From positions 124,001 to 188,000 of the forward strand of contig JAHBXT010000001.1 in the NCBI GenBank assembly GCA_019636385.1: DNA of 64,000 nucleotides, written 5' to 3'. Made by a program: the position numbers and the translations under genes. This document shows positions 19,571-29,114 of this stretch, one piece after another (within the stretch, counting starts at the first letter, position 1; each line of letters begins with the position of its first letter). Under the pieces are notes generated by a model that saw only the letters and a list, made by a program, of their open reading frames with translations, did no database searches and had not been told where the DNA came from. The stretch is from Pirellulaceae bacterium. GTDB taxonomy: Bacteria; Planctomycetota; Planctomycetia; Pirellulales; Pirellulaceae.

Positions 19571-21961
19571 TTAGCGCGATGGTTGGCGACGCTGATTGAT
19601 TCTGGGCTGAGCGAAAGTAGATTGCTGGTCAGCGTCCGGCTGTGCCAATCGATCATCCTTGGCTACTTGAACTGCCGCTGTGGCGGATGCTTGCTTGACC
19701 GTTGCGGATCGAGTAGCGTTTGGCTTGACGATACTGGCCGAGCGGGGCGTGTTGTTGAGGCTGTGCCTTGCGGTTGGCGGCATGGGAACTGCGAGCTCCA
19801 GCTCTTCACTATTTTGCTTGCCGTTTGGCTTGCTCGGAACTTCTTCGGGCTGACCCTCCGGCGTGCGCTGCATGCCGGAGGCGGCTCCCGGGTAGCTACG
19901 CGACTCGCTGACGTTGCCTTCCGTGATGCTGCCCGTGTCAACCGGTCCCTGGCTGACCACTGCTGGGCGTGTATATCCGTAGTCGAAGTACACTCCACCG
20001 GCCCGCTCCAGCGATCGCTGCTCGGCATCCCAGTAAGCCTTGTCGACCCACGCGCCTTCGCCTAGCGTAACGTTGTTCAGATCAAACAGCGATCCCTTGA
20101 GGTAGTGGATATTGACGATCGACTTGTTGTATTCGACGATCGACTGAAAGTACTGCAGTTGTGCGCGGGCTTTGATTTCTTCAGCTCGCAGCAGCGCATC
20201 TAACAGTTGGCTCATGTCCCCGGAATCGGACGACAACTGTTCGTGATAGATATCGATTTCCTTCTGGTTCTCGCGCAACTGATCGAAAAAATTCACCATC
20301 GAGGTGTGTGTTGACGCTACATTGACCCAGGCCGATTCAAGCTGGTGCATCATCATCAACTCTTTGGTACGCAACTCTTCGTGCGACTTCTTGAGCTGCA
20401 TTTGACTCGCCAGAATGTTCAGCTTCTCTCGACGGCTGCCGATGGGGGCGGGTGTGAACTCCAACCTGGCACCGACTTCCTGATAATCTCCGGTGGTCAT
20501 CTCTTCAAAGGCGTTGGACCCGGGATTGGGGAAACGGATTCCGCTGCGATCGGCAGCAATTAATTCATCACCTACGCCCAACCATCGATACGTACCCACC
20601 AAATCCAATTGAGGCAGAATCTGGTTCTTGGCTGAGATCACTTCCAGTTCGCGCTGCTTGATCGACCATTTTTGAGTGCGCAACTCGGTGTTGCGTACCA
20701 GCCCCTCGGCCTTGACCGCTTCCCAATCAAAGGCCACCCGTGCCAAGGTCGGTTCTTCGCTGGGTCGAATGAATGGACCGTCCGTGGGAGCCAGTCCCAT
20801 CTTCTCACGCAACACGCGCTCACGACCCACCAGACCCAATGGATCATTACCAGGTACGGGAGAGCCATTGATGGAGATGTTTAACTGAGCTTGGAATTGC
20901 GAGTAACGACCGGCTGCCTGCGCAACCGCGGCGGGTCCGGTATCGCTGGATGTAGCCCGCTTTTCAGCGACTCGCCAAAGATCTAGTGCACTGTCACGAG
21001 CGGTTCGAGCGGCTTCCACAGCACGATAGCCCATGTACAGATCCCAATATGCGTGCTCAACATCGCGCATCAAATTGCGGACGTTAGCCTCAAATTGATG
21101 TAGCGCGATATCTTCGTTGATTCGTGCCAGCACAACAGGTATGCGATTGACTAACGTACCACGTCCACGCATCAACGGTTGATTGAGCTGGACTTCCAAG
21201 GCTGCCGTATAATCACTGGGTACCGAACGGCCAAAATTGGTTGAGCCGGGTAAATTTCCAGATGCCGGAATATTGTTTCGTGAGTAAACCGTGGTCATCC
21301 GCGCCGTAGCAACCGTACCGGTGGCCATTCGCTTGGAAAGTGCAGCTTGGAAATTAGAGTCGGTGGCTGTGAAGAATTGGGGATTGAAAACGTTACCCTG
21401 CCCTACGTTGCGCGGTCGGTCGGTGGTGTTGTAGCCCAGTACCGTCGAAAACTGTGTATCGAACTCGCTGAGCGCATGCTCCACACCACCTACTTGGTTA
21501 GCACGCACCGAACCTCGCGAGGCAATACGCGTGCCTTGGCTATCCACGACCAAGGGCTGTGTATTGCCGACGTTGGCGACCAAGGCTGCATCATACACAC
21601 TAGGTAGCTGTCCGGGCTGAGCACTCAACAGGGCTGCGGCGATACTGCCGCTTTGCAGATTCGAGCCCGATACCGCGCGAATCATCTTGGTATTTTGCAA
21701 GGCGATTGAGATACAATCTTCCAACGACCAATCGTGGAATTCGGTGGGCATGTTGTCATGCGTATGAGGCAACAGAGAGTGCGTTGCTTCCGGTAGACTT
21801 TCTACGTGCGCATCCGCATACTCGATACTCATCGCTTGGTCCAAATAATTGGCCAGCGAAGGATTATTCCGTGCATAGAACGGTTGTATTGGGTGACAGC
21901 CAGTGAAGAAGATCAATATGATCTGAACTATGGCGACCCAGCGAGTTGTTTGGCGGCTCAT
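19571..21961 (-). CDS. TolC-family outer-membrane lipoprotein (796 aa)
   Basis: This is an outer-membrane efflux-type channel subunit. It has a lipoprotein leader with lipobox FFTGC near residue 21, then a ~100-residue preamble, then the TolC/OEP fold: WSLEDCISIALQNTKMIR at the first helix, and long alternating helical and strand segments including VRNLMRDVEHAYWDLYMGYR and, in the second half, AQLQYFQSIVEYNKSIVNIHYLKGSLFD, the usual closing segment. After this the protein continues about 150 residues as a Pro/Gln/Ser-rich, probably disordered tail. At 796 residues it is much longer than ordinary TolC (~450-500). No RND pump or membrane-fusion gene is adjacent. A strong terminator lies downstream. 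Confidence 0.88.
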   Translation of the reverse strand: MSRQTTRWVAIVQIILIFFTGCHPIQPFYARNNPSLANYLDQAMSIEYADAHVESLPEATHSLLPHTHDNMPTEFHDWSLEDCISIALQNTKMIRAVSGSNLQSGSIAAALLSAQPGQLPSVYDAALVANVGNTQPLVVDSQGTRIASRGSVRANQVGGVEHALSEFDTQFSTVLGYNTTDRPRNVGQGNVFNPQFFTATDSNFQAALSKRMATGTVATARMTTVYSRNNIPASGNLPGSTNFGRSVPSDYTAALEVQLNQPLMRGRGTLVNRIPVVLARINEDIALHQFEANVRNLMRDVEHAYWDLYMGYRAVEAARTARDSALDLWRVAEKRATSSDTGPAAVAQAAGRYSQFQAQLNISINGSPVPGNDPLGLVGRERVLREKMGLAPTDGPFIRPSEEPTLARVAFDWEAVKAEGLVRNTELRTQKWSIKQRELEVISAKNQILPQLDLVGTYRWLGVGDELIAADRSGIRFPNPGSNAFEEMTTGDYQEVGARLEFTPAPIGSRREKLNILASQMQLKKSHEELRTKELMMMHQLESAWVNVASTHTSMVNFFDQLRENQKEIDIYHEQLSSDSGDMSQLLDALLRAEEIKARAQLQYFQSIVEYNKSIVNIHYLKGSLFDLNNVTLGEGAWVDKAYWDAEQRSLERAGGVYFDYGYTRPAVVSQGPVDTGSITEGNVSESRSYPGAASGMQRTPEGQPEEVPSKPNGKQNSEELELAVPMPPTARHSLNNTPRSASIVKPNATRSATVKQASATAAVQVAKDDRLAQPDADQQSTFAQPRINQRRQPSR

Positions 21962-22420
21962 CGCGGCGAGGTTCCTACCAAGTCTGTCGCCATGGCACTA
22001 ACGATCCGCAGGCACCCACGAGGCAACCTCCAGATTCGCTTGCCGCTCGAGCGACGGAATCTTGCTTTTCGAACCCCCCTGTCAACTGCCAACAAGCAAA
22101 TTTCTTTCGCCTGTATCTCAGTGACACCTCAGTTATCGTCAGCCGCCCCCGAAAACTTTGACTGACCGGCACAGATTGCCAAATTTTGATTTGACTGCAA
22201 TATTTGACTGTGACTGTCCCCCGACGCGATGGGGGCACAAGCCGGGCTGGCGCAAGCTGTTCTGAAGGACCTAACCCAAGCAGATAGTGACAGAGTTCGC
22301 CCAAATACAATATGGTTAGACCGCGCGTCTGCCCCCAACGGCTGATACAGCGTTTCGCTCCAACGGGTACAATATTCTGTCCTCAACCAAGACAATGCTC
22401 ACTCAACTGTACCAAAGACT
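21962..22420. other. Intergenic region between divergent TolC-like and membrane-protein genes
   Basis: These 459 bases separate two divergent starts and must hold both promoters. I see no ORF with recognisable content, no tRNA and no strong terminator. A short C5/G5 stem near 22217-22234 is the only visible structure and is not convincing. Confidence 0.5.
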
Positions 22421-23074
22421 ATGACCACCTGGATTGAGTGGACGATTGCAGGCTTACCGATTGCCATTTATCTCATGTTAATCGGTGGATTGCGGCTGCG
22501 CCGCCGCCCCCTCATTACAAGCGGCGGACGCGAATCGTTAACTTTAGGAATTGCCTGCTCTGGCTTGATAGCTATTGGTCCCATGCAGTTGTTCTTTCCG
22601 GAATTTGCGGCGGTGCGCTGGCCCGGCTGGGTGTGGATATTGATGTTCGGATTCTATTTTATGCTGCTGCTATTGATCTTGGTTTGGAACAAACCTCGAT
22701 TGATAGCATACGGCGTGACGCGTCAGCAGTTTCACCAGTTGCTGCTGCAAGCCGCCCAGCAGATTGATGAGCAAGCAGCGTGGCATGGAGCTGCACTCCT
22801 ACTGCCGCAATCCGGGTTGCAACTGGCCGCCGAGTCAGCCATCACACCGGGCATCTATGTGGCCAGTCCAATCGGTGGTTTCAACAATGTCATGGATTGG
22901 ATTAGACTTGAACGCGCTTTGGTGCGCTGCGGACAACAGGCGACAGCCACTCCAACTCGCACCGGTTGGCTACTGCTAGCAATCGGCATGTCCCTCCTGG
23001 CCACCACGCTGATTCCTGTTCTCTACAACCCCAACGTCGCCTACGCACAACTTCGAGAATTCTTGTTGCGTTAA
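22421..23074 (+). CDS. Membrane protein of unknown function
   Basis: I do not recognise a family. The 217 residues show three hydrophobic segments in the first half (about 8-24, 40-62 and 70-90), a soluble middle (~95-180) rich in Gln and Ala with LLLQAAQQIDEQAAWHG, and one more transmembrane helix at ~187-205. There are no catalytic motifs or cysteine pairs. It is divergent from the TolC-like gene and convergent with the GH20 gene, whose end is 33 bases away. Its coding status rests on the clean ORF, membrane topology and lack of a competing frame. Confidence 0.65.
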   Translation: MTTWIEWTIAGLPIAIYLMLIGGLRLRRRPLITSGGRESLTLGIACSGLIAIGPMQLFFPEFAAVRWPGWVWILMFGFYFMLLLLILVWNKPRLIAYGVTRQQFHQLLLQAAQQIDEQAAWHGAALLLPQSGLQLAAESAITPGIYVASPIGGFNNVMDWIRLERALVRCGQQATATPTRTGWLLLAIGMSLLATTLIPVLYNPNVAYAQLREFLLR

Positions 23075-23107
23075 ACGAGCATGCCAGTCTTCAGAGTACT
23101 GGCTACG

Positions 23108-25747
23108 TCAGCGAGAAGAGGACGGTTGAATTTCCACGATTCGAGAACCGCGGCCAGCGGCGTCAAATGTTCTAAGCTGTACTGCGAAAGCGGCATTTGA
23201 ACGCCAAACGCTGTCAAACGATATTGGCTCGCGATAGAGCGACGACTGGGCGGTTGGTTGCGTGCCGTCCGTGGTGTAGCGGATTTCCAGCCCCGGCAGC
23301 GCGCTATTGGCAAACAATTTGCCGTGCTCGATATAGGCTCCGGGGGGTGGCAGGCGGTAGTTGTAACCACCATTGGTATAGGCCAACCGCGGCAGCTCGC
23401 GCTGCGCGATGGCGTTGGCCATGCGGTTCCAGCCTTCGGCCATGGCGGCCTGCCGTTGACCAATGTCGGCCATATTTTCCCAATGTCTCTCGGCCGCCCA
23501 GGCGCTCTCGGCAAACCCAATCAACTTGGGCAGCATGTAGTACTCGATCATCTCCCGGCCTTTGATCGTCTCGCTCCACAATTGCGCTTGAACCCCCAAA
23601 ATATTCTGGCGTGCCTCTGGCAGTAGCGGCTGCGACTGGGCGATTACCTGCGGCTGGTCGATAGGCTGCCCCAGCGCGGTCTTGAAAGTCGTAGTCAAGT
23701 AATTAAAAGGCGCAAAGGTCCACGCATCACGTTCGCCGACAAACCCAGCCCAATACAATCCAGGCTCCTGTGGATCGTTATCATAGGCCAAGTCAAAATA
23801 AAAATTGGAGACGTTGCACAAAACCACTCGATAGCCCGCATTGGCCAGGCGATATCCCAAGTCGTAGTCAAACAGGTTGTTCCAAATATAGGCTACTACA
23901 TTGCGGCCGACGAACTGCGGATTTGGCTCGGCCTTGCCCGCAGCATCTTTTCGCTGAAACACCTCTTCCCAACCCAATGCACGCACATTGCGGCGTTCCA
24001 AGTCGCTCACCAATCGCTGAAAGAAATAGGTGTGCAGATTGCTGGCACCGTCGACCTCTGGATGTTCAGCCAATAAACGCTGTGCCAACGGGGATCCGGT
24101 CCAGGCACCCTCGGCCACTTCGTCGCCGCCAGTGTGGATTTCGTCCAACGTCAGGCCAGCCTCAGCATACATCAACTCAAGTTCATCAAGCACCTTGCTG
24201 TAGAAGCGGTAGGTCGAATCGCGAGCCACAGAAACTACGTTGTCGGTATAGGACTGCGCCGACAAGTATTCTGACGTATCCTGTGGATCAACCAGTCGAT
24301 ACTCTTCGGCCGCTGCCACTTGGCCAGCGTTCATCAGTCGCTGATACCGTGCTTCCATGGCTTTGATCGCAGCTCGCGCATGTGCTGGAAAATTGACTTC
24401 GGGGATAATCTTGACGTGTCGTTGCGCGGCGTAACGCAGCAAGTCGATGAATTGCTGGCGCGTATAGAAGCCGCTGCCGTGAGTCCCAGCGGCATAGGCA
24501 TCAGGCCCCGAACCATAGGCTGGATGCAGAACCGGTTGTTCAACCGCCGATGTGTGCTTCCGCTCCGCTCCAATGCTGGTCAGTTCTGGCAAACCCGGTA
24601 TCTCCAGTCGCCAGCCTTCGTCCTCGGTTGTATACAACAGTAAACGATTGAGCTTGTAGAATGCAATGACGTCAATGATTCTCTGAATAGTCTCCAGGGA
24701 CTGAAAATTGCGACTGACATCTACATGCAACCCGCGATATCCAAATCTAGGCTCATCCTGAATCTGTACCTGCGGCAGCTTGACGGATCCACTCGGTCGC
24801 TGGCAGTCGCTTAGCGGAGCCAGCGCGATCAGACTTTGTATCGCATAGAACACTCCGGCTGCATCGCTGCCCACCAAGCGAATAGCGCGCTCGTCGATCT
24901 GCACTTGATATGCTTCGCGATCATTGAAGTCCAACCCGTCTGAACTGAGCGACAAGTCAATCGTGGGCCCTGCCACTACGTCGTTGGCAGCGGCCGCCTG
25001 TGCACGACACTTCACCGCAAAGCGATCTTCCAGTAGCTTGACCAAATACTGCGCAGTAGACTCCAGTGCGGTATCGTAACGGATGTTCCATTCAGACGTC
25101 AGCTTTACGTCGCCCTGGCCGCGCTGAATCGAGTTGGGCGTTGGAACAATCAGCGGCAGTTCACCTGCCGCCAGTTGATATAAACTCCGATTATCTTGGT
25201 AGCGCTGCTGAGGGCTGGCGACCGGCGTCAGGTCATTGGGCCCGCGCAAGCGTTGTTCGCGACGCGTAAACGGTAGAATGCGATAGTCGTCAACGCGCTC
25301 GATTCTGGGCGCGACATTGGCATCACTGTCCTGGTGAATTGCGAAATACAATCCCAGCGGTGCATCGGCCTCTTTGATCACGGGCTCGATGCCCATATAC
25401 CGCACCTCGATCGACTGACCGGGCTCTAGGCGGAATCCAGGTTCGGGTTCCAGCCGATACCAATCACCGTTCAGATGCTTAATTTTGGCTACCTGCGGCT
25501 GCCGATGCGGCACGAGTCGTCGCGGGGCCATGTTGAAGTACAAGTACCAACCCGTATCGCCCAGTTCCTGTTGACCGCGATTGTCCAGCACCAACCGCGC
25601 TTCGAAGGCCTCGGGGACTTCGGTAAAATTTGTGATCAATTCCCAGCTCACTGCGATCTGCAGGTCGGCTCGGCCCGTCGCGGCAACGCACCACAGCCCT
25701 ACGGCCAGCAACCAGCTTCCAACACCCCATCGCCAGGCAATCTTCAT
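23108..25747 (-). CDS. Beta-N-acetylhexosaminidase (GH20, chitobiase-type domain set)
   Basis: This exported enzyme removes terminal N-acetylglucosamine or galactosamine. Its domains follow the chitobiase order: signal peptide to about residue 27; CHB_HEX carbohydrate-binding sandwich at ~30-170 (ISWELITNF-like start, GWYLYFN, DWYRLEPEPGF); GH20b at ~190-330 (LIVPTPNSI...FYAIQSLIAL); the catalytic barrel from ~340 (RGLHVDVSRNF) with the acid/base Asp-Glu in HTGGDEV near residue 540 and a Trp-rich late part; and a short C-terminal chitobiase domain with YTTDGTQPT. I start at ATG 25747 because it opens the signal peptide; the frame extends ten codons to a GTG. It probably works on chitin or amino-sugar glycans in the periplasm or outside the cell. 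Confidence 0.93.
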   Translation of the reverse strand: MKIAWRWGVGSWLLAVGLWCVAATGRADLQIAVSWELITNFTEVPEAFEARLVLDNRGQQELGDTGWYLYFNMAPRRLVPHRQPQVAKIKHLNGDWYRLEPEPGFRLEPGQSIEVRYMGIEPVIKEADAPLGLYFAIHQDSDANVAPRIERVDDYRILPFTRREQRLRGPNDLTPVASPQQRYQDNRSLYQLAAGELPLIVPTPNSIQRGQGDVKLTSEWNIRYDTALESTAQYLVKLLEDRFAVKCRAQAAAANDVVAGPTIDLSLSSDGLDFNDREAYQVQIDERAIRLVGSDAAGVFYAIQSLIALAPLSDCQRPSGSVKLPQVQIQDEPRFGYRGLHVDVSRNFQSLETIQRIIDVIAFYKLNRLLLYTTEDEGWRLEIPGLPELTSIGAERKHTSAVEQPVLHPAYGSGPDAYAAGTHGSGFYTRQQFIDLLRYAAQRHVKIIPEVNFPAHARAAIKAMEARYQRLMNAGQVAAAEEYRLVDPQDTSEYLSAQSYTDNVVSVARDSTYRFYSKVLDELELMYAEAGLTLDEIHTGGDEVAEGAWTGSPLAQRLLAEHPEVDGASNLHTYFFQRLVSDLERRNVRALGWEEVFQRKDAAGKAEPNPQFVGRNVVAYIWNNLFDYDLGYRLANAGYRVVLCNVSNFYFDLAYDNDPQEPGLYWAGFVGERDAWTFAPFNYLTTTFKTALGQPIDQPQVIAQSQPLLPEARQNILGVQAQLWSETIKGREMIEYYMLPKLIGFAESAWAAERHWENMADIGQRQAAMAEGWNRMANAIAQRELPRLAYTNGGYNYRLPPPGAYIEHGKLFANSALPGLEIRYTTDGTQPTAQSSLYREPISFDSVWRSNAAFAVQLRTFDAAGRGSRIVEIQPSSSR

Positions 25748-26044
25748 ACGGCACCGCGTTAGCTTACAATGATCCACTTTTGTTCTTCAGTCAGATTGTA
25801 ATCGCCGATCCGGCGACTGGCACTACACGGGCAGGGCCTTTTGACAATGGCCTGCAAACCTGTCAAGATGGTGTTTTCGCCTCACGCCTGCTGGATAGCG
25901 CAGCTACGGTCGCCGAGACCGCGAACATGCTACATTCCACTCTCTGGCGAGAGTAGCTTCGATCGCCTAGACCGTGGACGGGCTGCGACCTCACTCTTTA
26001 TCGAGAGTAACTACCAAACCATTTAAGACATTGGGGTAACTGCC

Positions 26045-29000
26045 ATGACTCACTGGTGCACATGTTGGCGCGCGGTCGCGATTGCCATCGGCTTAACCGT
26101 TGCCTGCTCCCAAACGTCGTCGACTGCGGCGGCTGACCTGTCCAAGATCGGGAAGCAAATTGCCGATCTGATTCCAGATCAAACAGGTATTGTGGCTGTC
26201 GTCGAAGTCAATGATCTGGCTCCGCAAACGGTGCTGGAGCTGGCTCGTGAGCACAAGTTGACTGTCTACTTTCAATCCAGTCAGCCGCAGATTGCTGGTA
26301 GCGTTCGGCATGCGGCCGAGCAGGCCGCGCTGTTGGGAAAGAGTGTGTTCGTGGATCAGGGCACAGCCATGAACATTCCACTGTCGCATAACCTGGCCGA
26401 TGCGGTCTATGTTGGCAGCGCCGGGGAGGGCCAGGCGGTGCAGCAAGAAGTGCTGCGCATACTGCGACCTCATGGAAAAGCAATAATCGGCGACCGCCAG
26501 CTGGTCAAACCACCACCACCGGGCATGGACGACTGGAGCCACCCCTTCCACGGTCCAGACAACAATACGCAGTCCAACGACCAGTTGGTGCGCGGCGAGT
26601 TTCAAACACAATTTATCGGCTATCCGCAGTTCAGCCCCATGCCCGAACAGAGCGTGGTGGCCGGCGGTCGGATTTACAAGGCGATGGGCAACATCGCTCA
26701 TAAAGCCAACCAGAATGAAATGCTGAACACGCTGCTGTGCATCAACGCCTACAATGGTTCAATTCTTTGGCGAAACGAACTGCCGCCCGGATTCATGATC
26801 CATCGCAACACAATGATCGCCGCAGCCGATGCTCTGTACATGGGCGACCACGAATCATGCAAGGTCTTCGATGCGATTACCGGTCAGGTGCGTCAGCAGT
26901 TTTCGGTGCCTGCCGAGCTGACCGACGGACCGGTCTGGAAGTGGATGGCGATGCAGGATGATACCCTGTACGCCTTGGTGGGGAATCACGAAGTCGAGAT
27001 TCGTACCATTCGCTCAGATCGCCCGGGTATCGGACATTGGCCGTGGGGCATGTGGGATGGCCACGACTACAACGACCCGCGCACAGCGTTTGGCCATGGG
27101 CGAACGCTGGTGGCCCTGGATCGCCGAAGCGGCAAATTGCTGTGGCATTACCGCGCCGACGACTTCCTGGATGCGCGCGGCATGTGTATGACCGGTAAGC
27201 GGATTTATGCTTACAGCCCCGAACGATTTTTGATTTGCATCGACGCCGTGACCGGTCAGCCGCTGTGGACCAATCGCGATCAGGAACTGCTGGAGGCCAT
27301 TGGCCCCAACGAAAAAGCTCAGCATTACGTAACGGGCTACGCCACCACCACCTATCTCAAGTGCAATCAAGGTCAACTGTTCTTCGCCGGTCCCCAGCGT
27401 CAGCGCATGGTCGTTGCCTCGACCGAGGATGGACGGCTGTTGTGGACTAACGATGTTGGCAATTTGCAGTTGGTCCTGCGGCCCGAAGCGATTTATGCCG
27501 CCGGTCCACAGAATACTCGCGGCATGTTGTTGGACTACAAGTCAGGGGCTGAAATCGCCAGTCTGCCGGCCCGGCGCGCCTGCACGCGAGCCACCGGATG
27601 TGCCGACAGCATCTTCTTCCGAGCCCATGGCGGTACAGTGCGCATCATGGCGGCGACAGAGACCACTAGCGTATCGCCCAGACATATCGCTCCGATGCGA
27701 CCTCCGTGCCAGGATGGCGTGCTGGTTTCCAACGGACATCTGTACTGGGGGCCGTGGATGTGTGGTTGCGAATTGTCGCTGTACGGCAATATCGGATTGC
27801 GGCCCACCGACCAACCCCGTGAAACGCAGCGTAATCTGGAGCAGGCCGCACAGTCGCTAGCTCATCACGCAACCGCGCCATCGCAATTATTGGCCGTCCA
27901 GCCCGGCGACTGGACGACATATCAAGGCAGCATTGATCGATCAAACCGCACGATGGTTGAGGCTCCAAAGCAAGTCGGCAAACAATGGTCGCAGCAAGTC
28001 ATCGGATATGACCTTCCTACAGCACCGGTAGCCGCCGGTGGCCTGGTATTCGTCGCCGATCGTAGCGGCGCCGTGCGCGCCTGGGATCGCACTGGCCAGT
28101 CTCAATGGACCACGTACACCGGAGGGGCCATCTATTATCCTCCGTGTATTGCCCATGGCAGGTTGTACATTGGCTCGGCCGATGGCAAGGTCTACTGTTT
28201 AGATGCGGCCAGTGGCCAGCCACTGTGGTCTTATCGTGTCGCGCCCGAAGATCGTCGCATCAGCGTGTTTGGCAAATTGGTCTCTCGCTGGCCAGTGGCT
28301 GGGGGCGTTGTTGTTCAAGGTGACCGAGTCTACGCGGCAGCGGGAATTACCCACTACGATGGCACCTTCGTCGTGGCACTGGATGCGCTCAGCGGTCGGC
28401 CGCTGGCGGCAAATGACACGTCGGGACGTTTGTCCGAGCATGTCGAAAGCGGCGTCAGCTTACAAGGTGAATTGTCGATCGTGGACGGGCAGCTTCAATT
28501 CGCTGGTGGAGGTATCTACGAGTTGGCGCGTTACGACTTGCAGACCCTCCAATGCCTGAATGAGCCTCGGCATGAGCTTTCTTCGCAGTTCCGGACGGCA
28601 TTTTACGCTTGGTATCCGTTCTATAACCGATTTGTGTCATTGGAACACGCGTTGCCTGACGGTCGCGTATTATCGTTTGGAGCCAACTATGATGGCAGCG
28701 AATTCGACCCGCTAGCGCTGGAACCTGAGCGCCAGTTAGGCGTATATGGCAAGTCGAAAAAGGACTTGGCCGGCGAATACCTGCGTCGTCGTGGCAAGGA
28801 TGCGCCGCCAGCGCACATCTGGCAAGACACGCAGCGCACAAGGCTAACTGCCGTTGCCATCTGCAGCAACGCCTTGATCGCCTGCGGTCACACCGAAGCC
28901 CAGCAGAATCAGTCACAACTGATGGCCATCGACTTTGCGACTGGCCAGCGCCTATGGAGCCACCCTTTGCCCGCTGACGCAGTAAAATCGGGTCTGGCTA

Positions 29001-29074
29001 TCGACGCAGGGAGCAACATCTTCGTAACGCTGGAAAACGGACAACTGCTATGTTTCGCTGGCCCGTCGAACTGA
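26045..29074 (+). CDS. PQQ-like beta-propeller protein with degenerate methyltransferase-like N-terminus
   Basis: This is an exported protein of 1009 residues. The leader ends in a Cys-containing LTVACSQ, so signal peptidase II or I are both possible. Residues ~35-160 look like a Rossmann fold of the SAM-methyltransferase type without an obvious glycine motif (NLADAVYVGS, VLRILRPHGKAIIG). From ~165 (DDWSHPFHGPDNNTQS) two sets of PQQ/quinoprotein-like repeats follow, with recurring blades such as VTGQPLWTNRDQ and AASGQPLWSYRV. A conserved HYDGTFVVALDA lies late. No catalytic Asp/Glu pair or vicinal cysteines typical of active quinoprotein dehydrogenases could be assigned, so a binding or scaffold role is possible. 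A GGGGTAA ribosome site precedes the ATG. The FAH-PmoA gene follows 40 bases later and is probably co-transcribed. Confidence 0.82.
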   Translation: MTHWCTCWRAVAIAIGLTVACSQTSSTAAADLSKIGKQIADLIPDQTGIVAVVEVNDLAPQTVLELAREHKLTVYFQSSQPQIAGSVRHAAEQAALLGKSVFVDQGTAMNIPLSHNLADAVYVGSAGEGQAVQQEVLRILRPHGKAIIGDRQLVKPPPPGMDDWSHPFHGPDNNTQSNDQLVRGEFQTQFIGYPQFSPMPEQSVVAGGRIYKAMGNIAHKANQNEMLNTLLCINAYNGSILWRNELPPGFMIHRNTMIAAADALYMGDHESCKVFDAITGQVRQQFSVPAELTDGPVWKWMAMQDDTLYALVGNHEVEIRTIRSDRPGIGHWPWGMWDGHDYNDPRTAFGHGRTLVALDRRSGKLLWHYRADDFLDARGMCMTGKRIYAYSPERFLICIDAVTGQPLWTNRDQELLEAIGPNEKAQHYVTGYATTTYLKCNQGQLFFAGPQRQRMVVASTEDGRLLWTNDVGNLQLVLRPEAIYAAGPQNTRGMLLDYKSGAEIASLPARRACTRATGCADSIFFRAHGGTVRIMAATETTSVSPRHIAPMRPPCQDGVLVSNGHLYWGPWMCGCELSLYGNIGLRPTDQPRETQRNLEQAAQSLAHHATAPSQLLAVQPGDWTTYQGSIDRSNRTMVEAPKQVGKQWSQQVIGYDLPTAPVAAGGLVFVADRSGAVRAWDRTGQSQWTTYTGGAIYYPPCIAHGRLYIGSADGKVYCLDAASGQPLWSYRVAPEDRRISVFGKLVSRWPVAGGVVVQGDRVYAAAGITHYDGTFVVALDALSGRPLAANDTSGRLSEHVESGVSLQGELSIVDGQLQFAGGGIYELARYDLQTLQCLNEPRHELSSQFRTAFYAWYPFYNRFVSLEHALPDGRVLSFGANYDGSEFDPLALEPERQLGVYGKSKKDLAGEYLRRRGKDAPPAHIWQDTQRTRLTAVAICSNALIACGHTEAQQNQSQLMAIDFATGQRLWSHPLPADAVKSGLAIDAGSNIFVTLENGQLLCFAGPSN

Positions 29075-29114
29075 CAATCAATATTGAGAAAACCTTACCG
29101 GAGCACCACCATCC

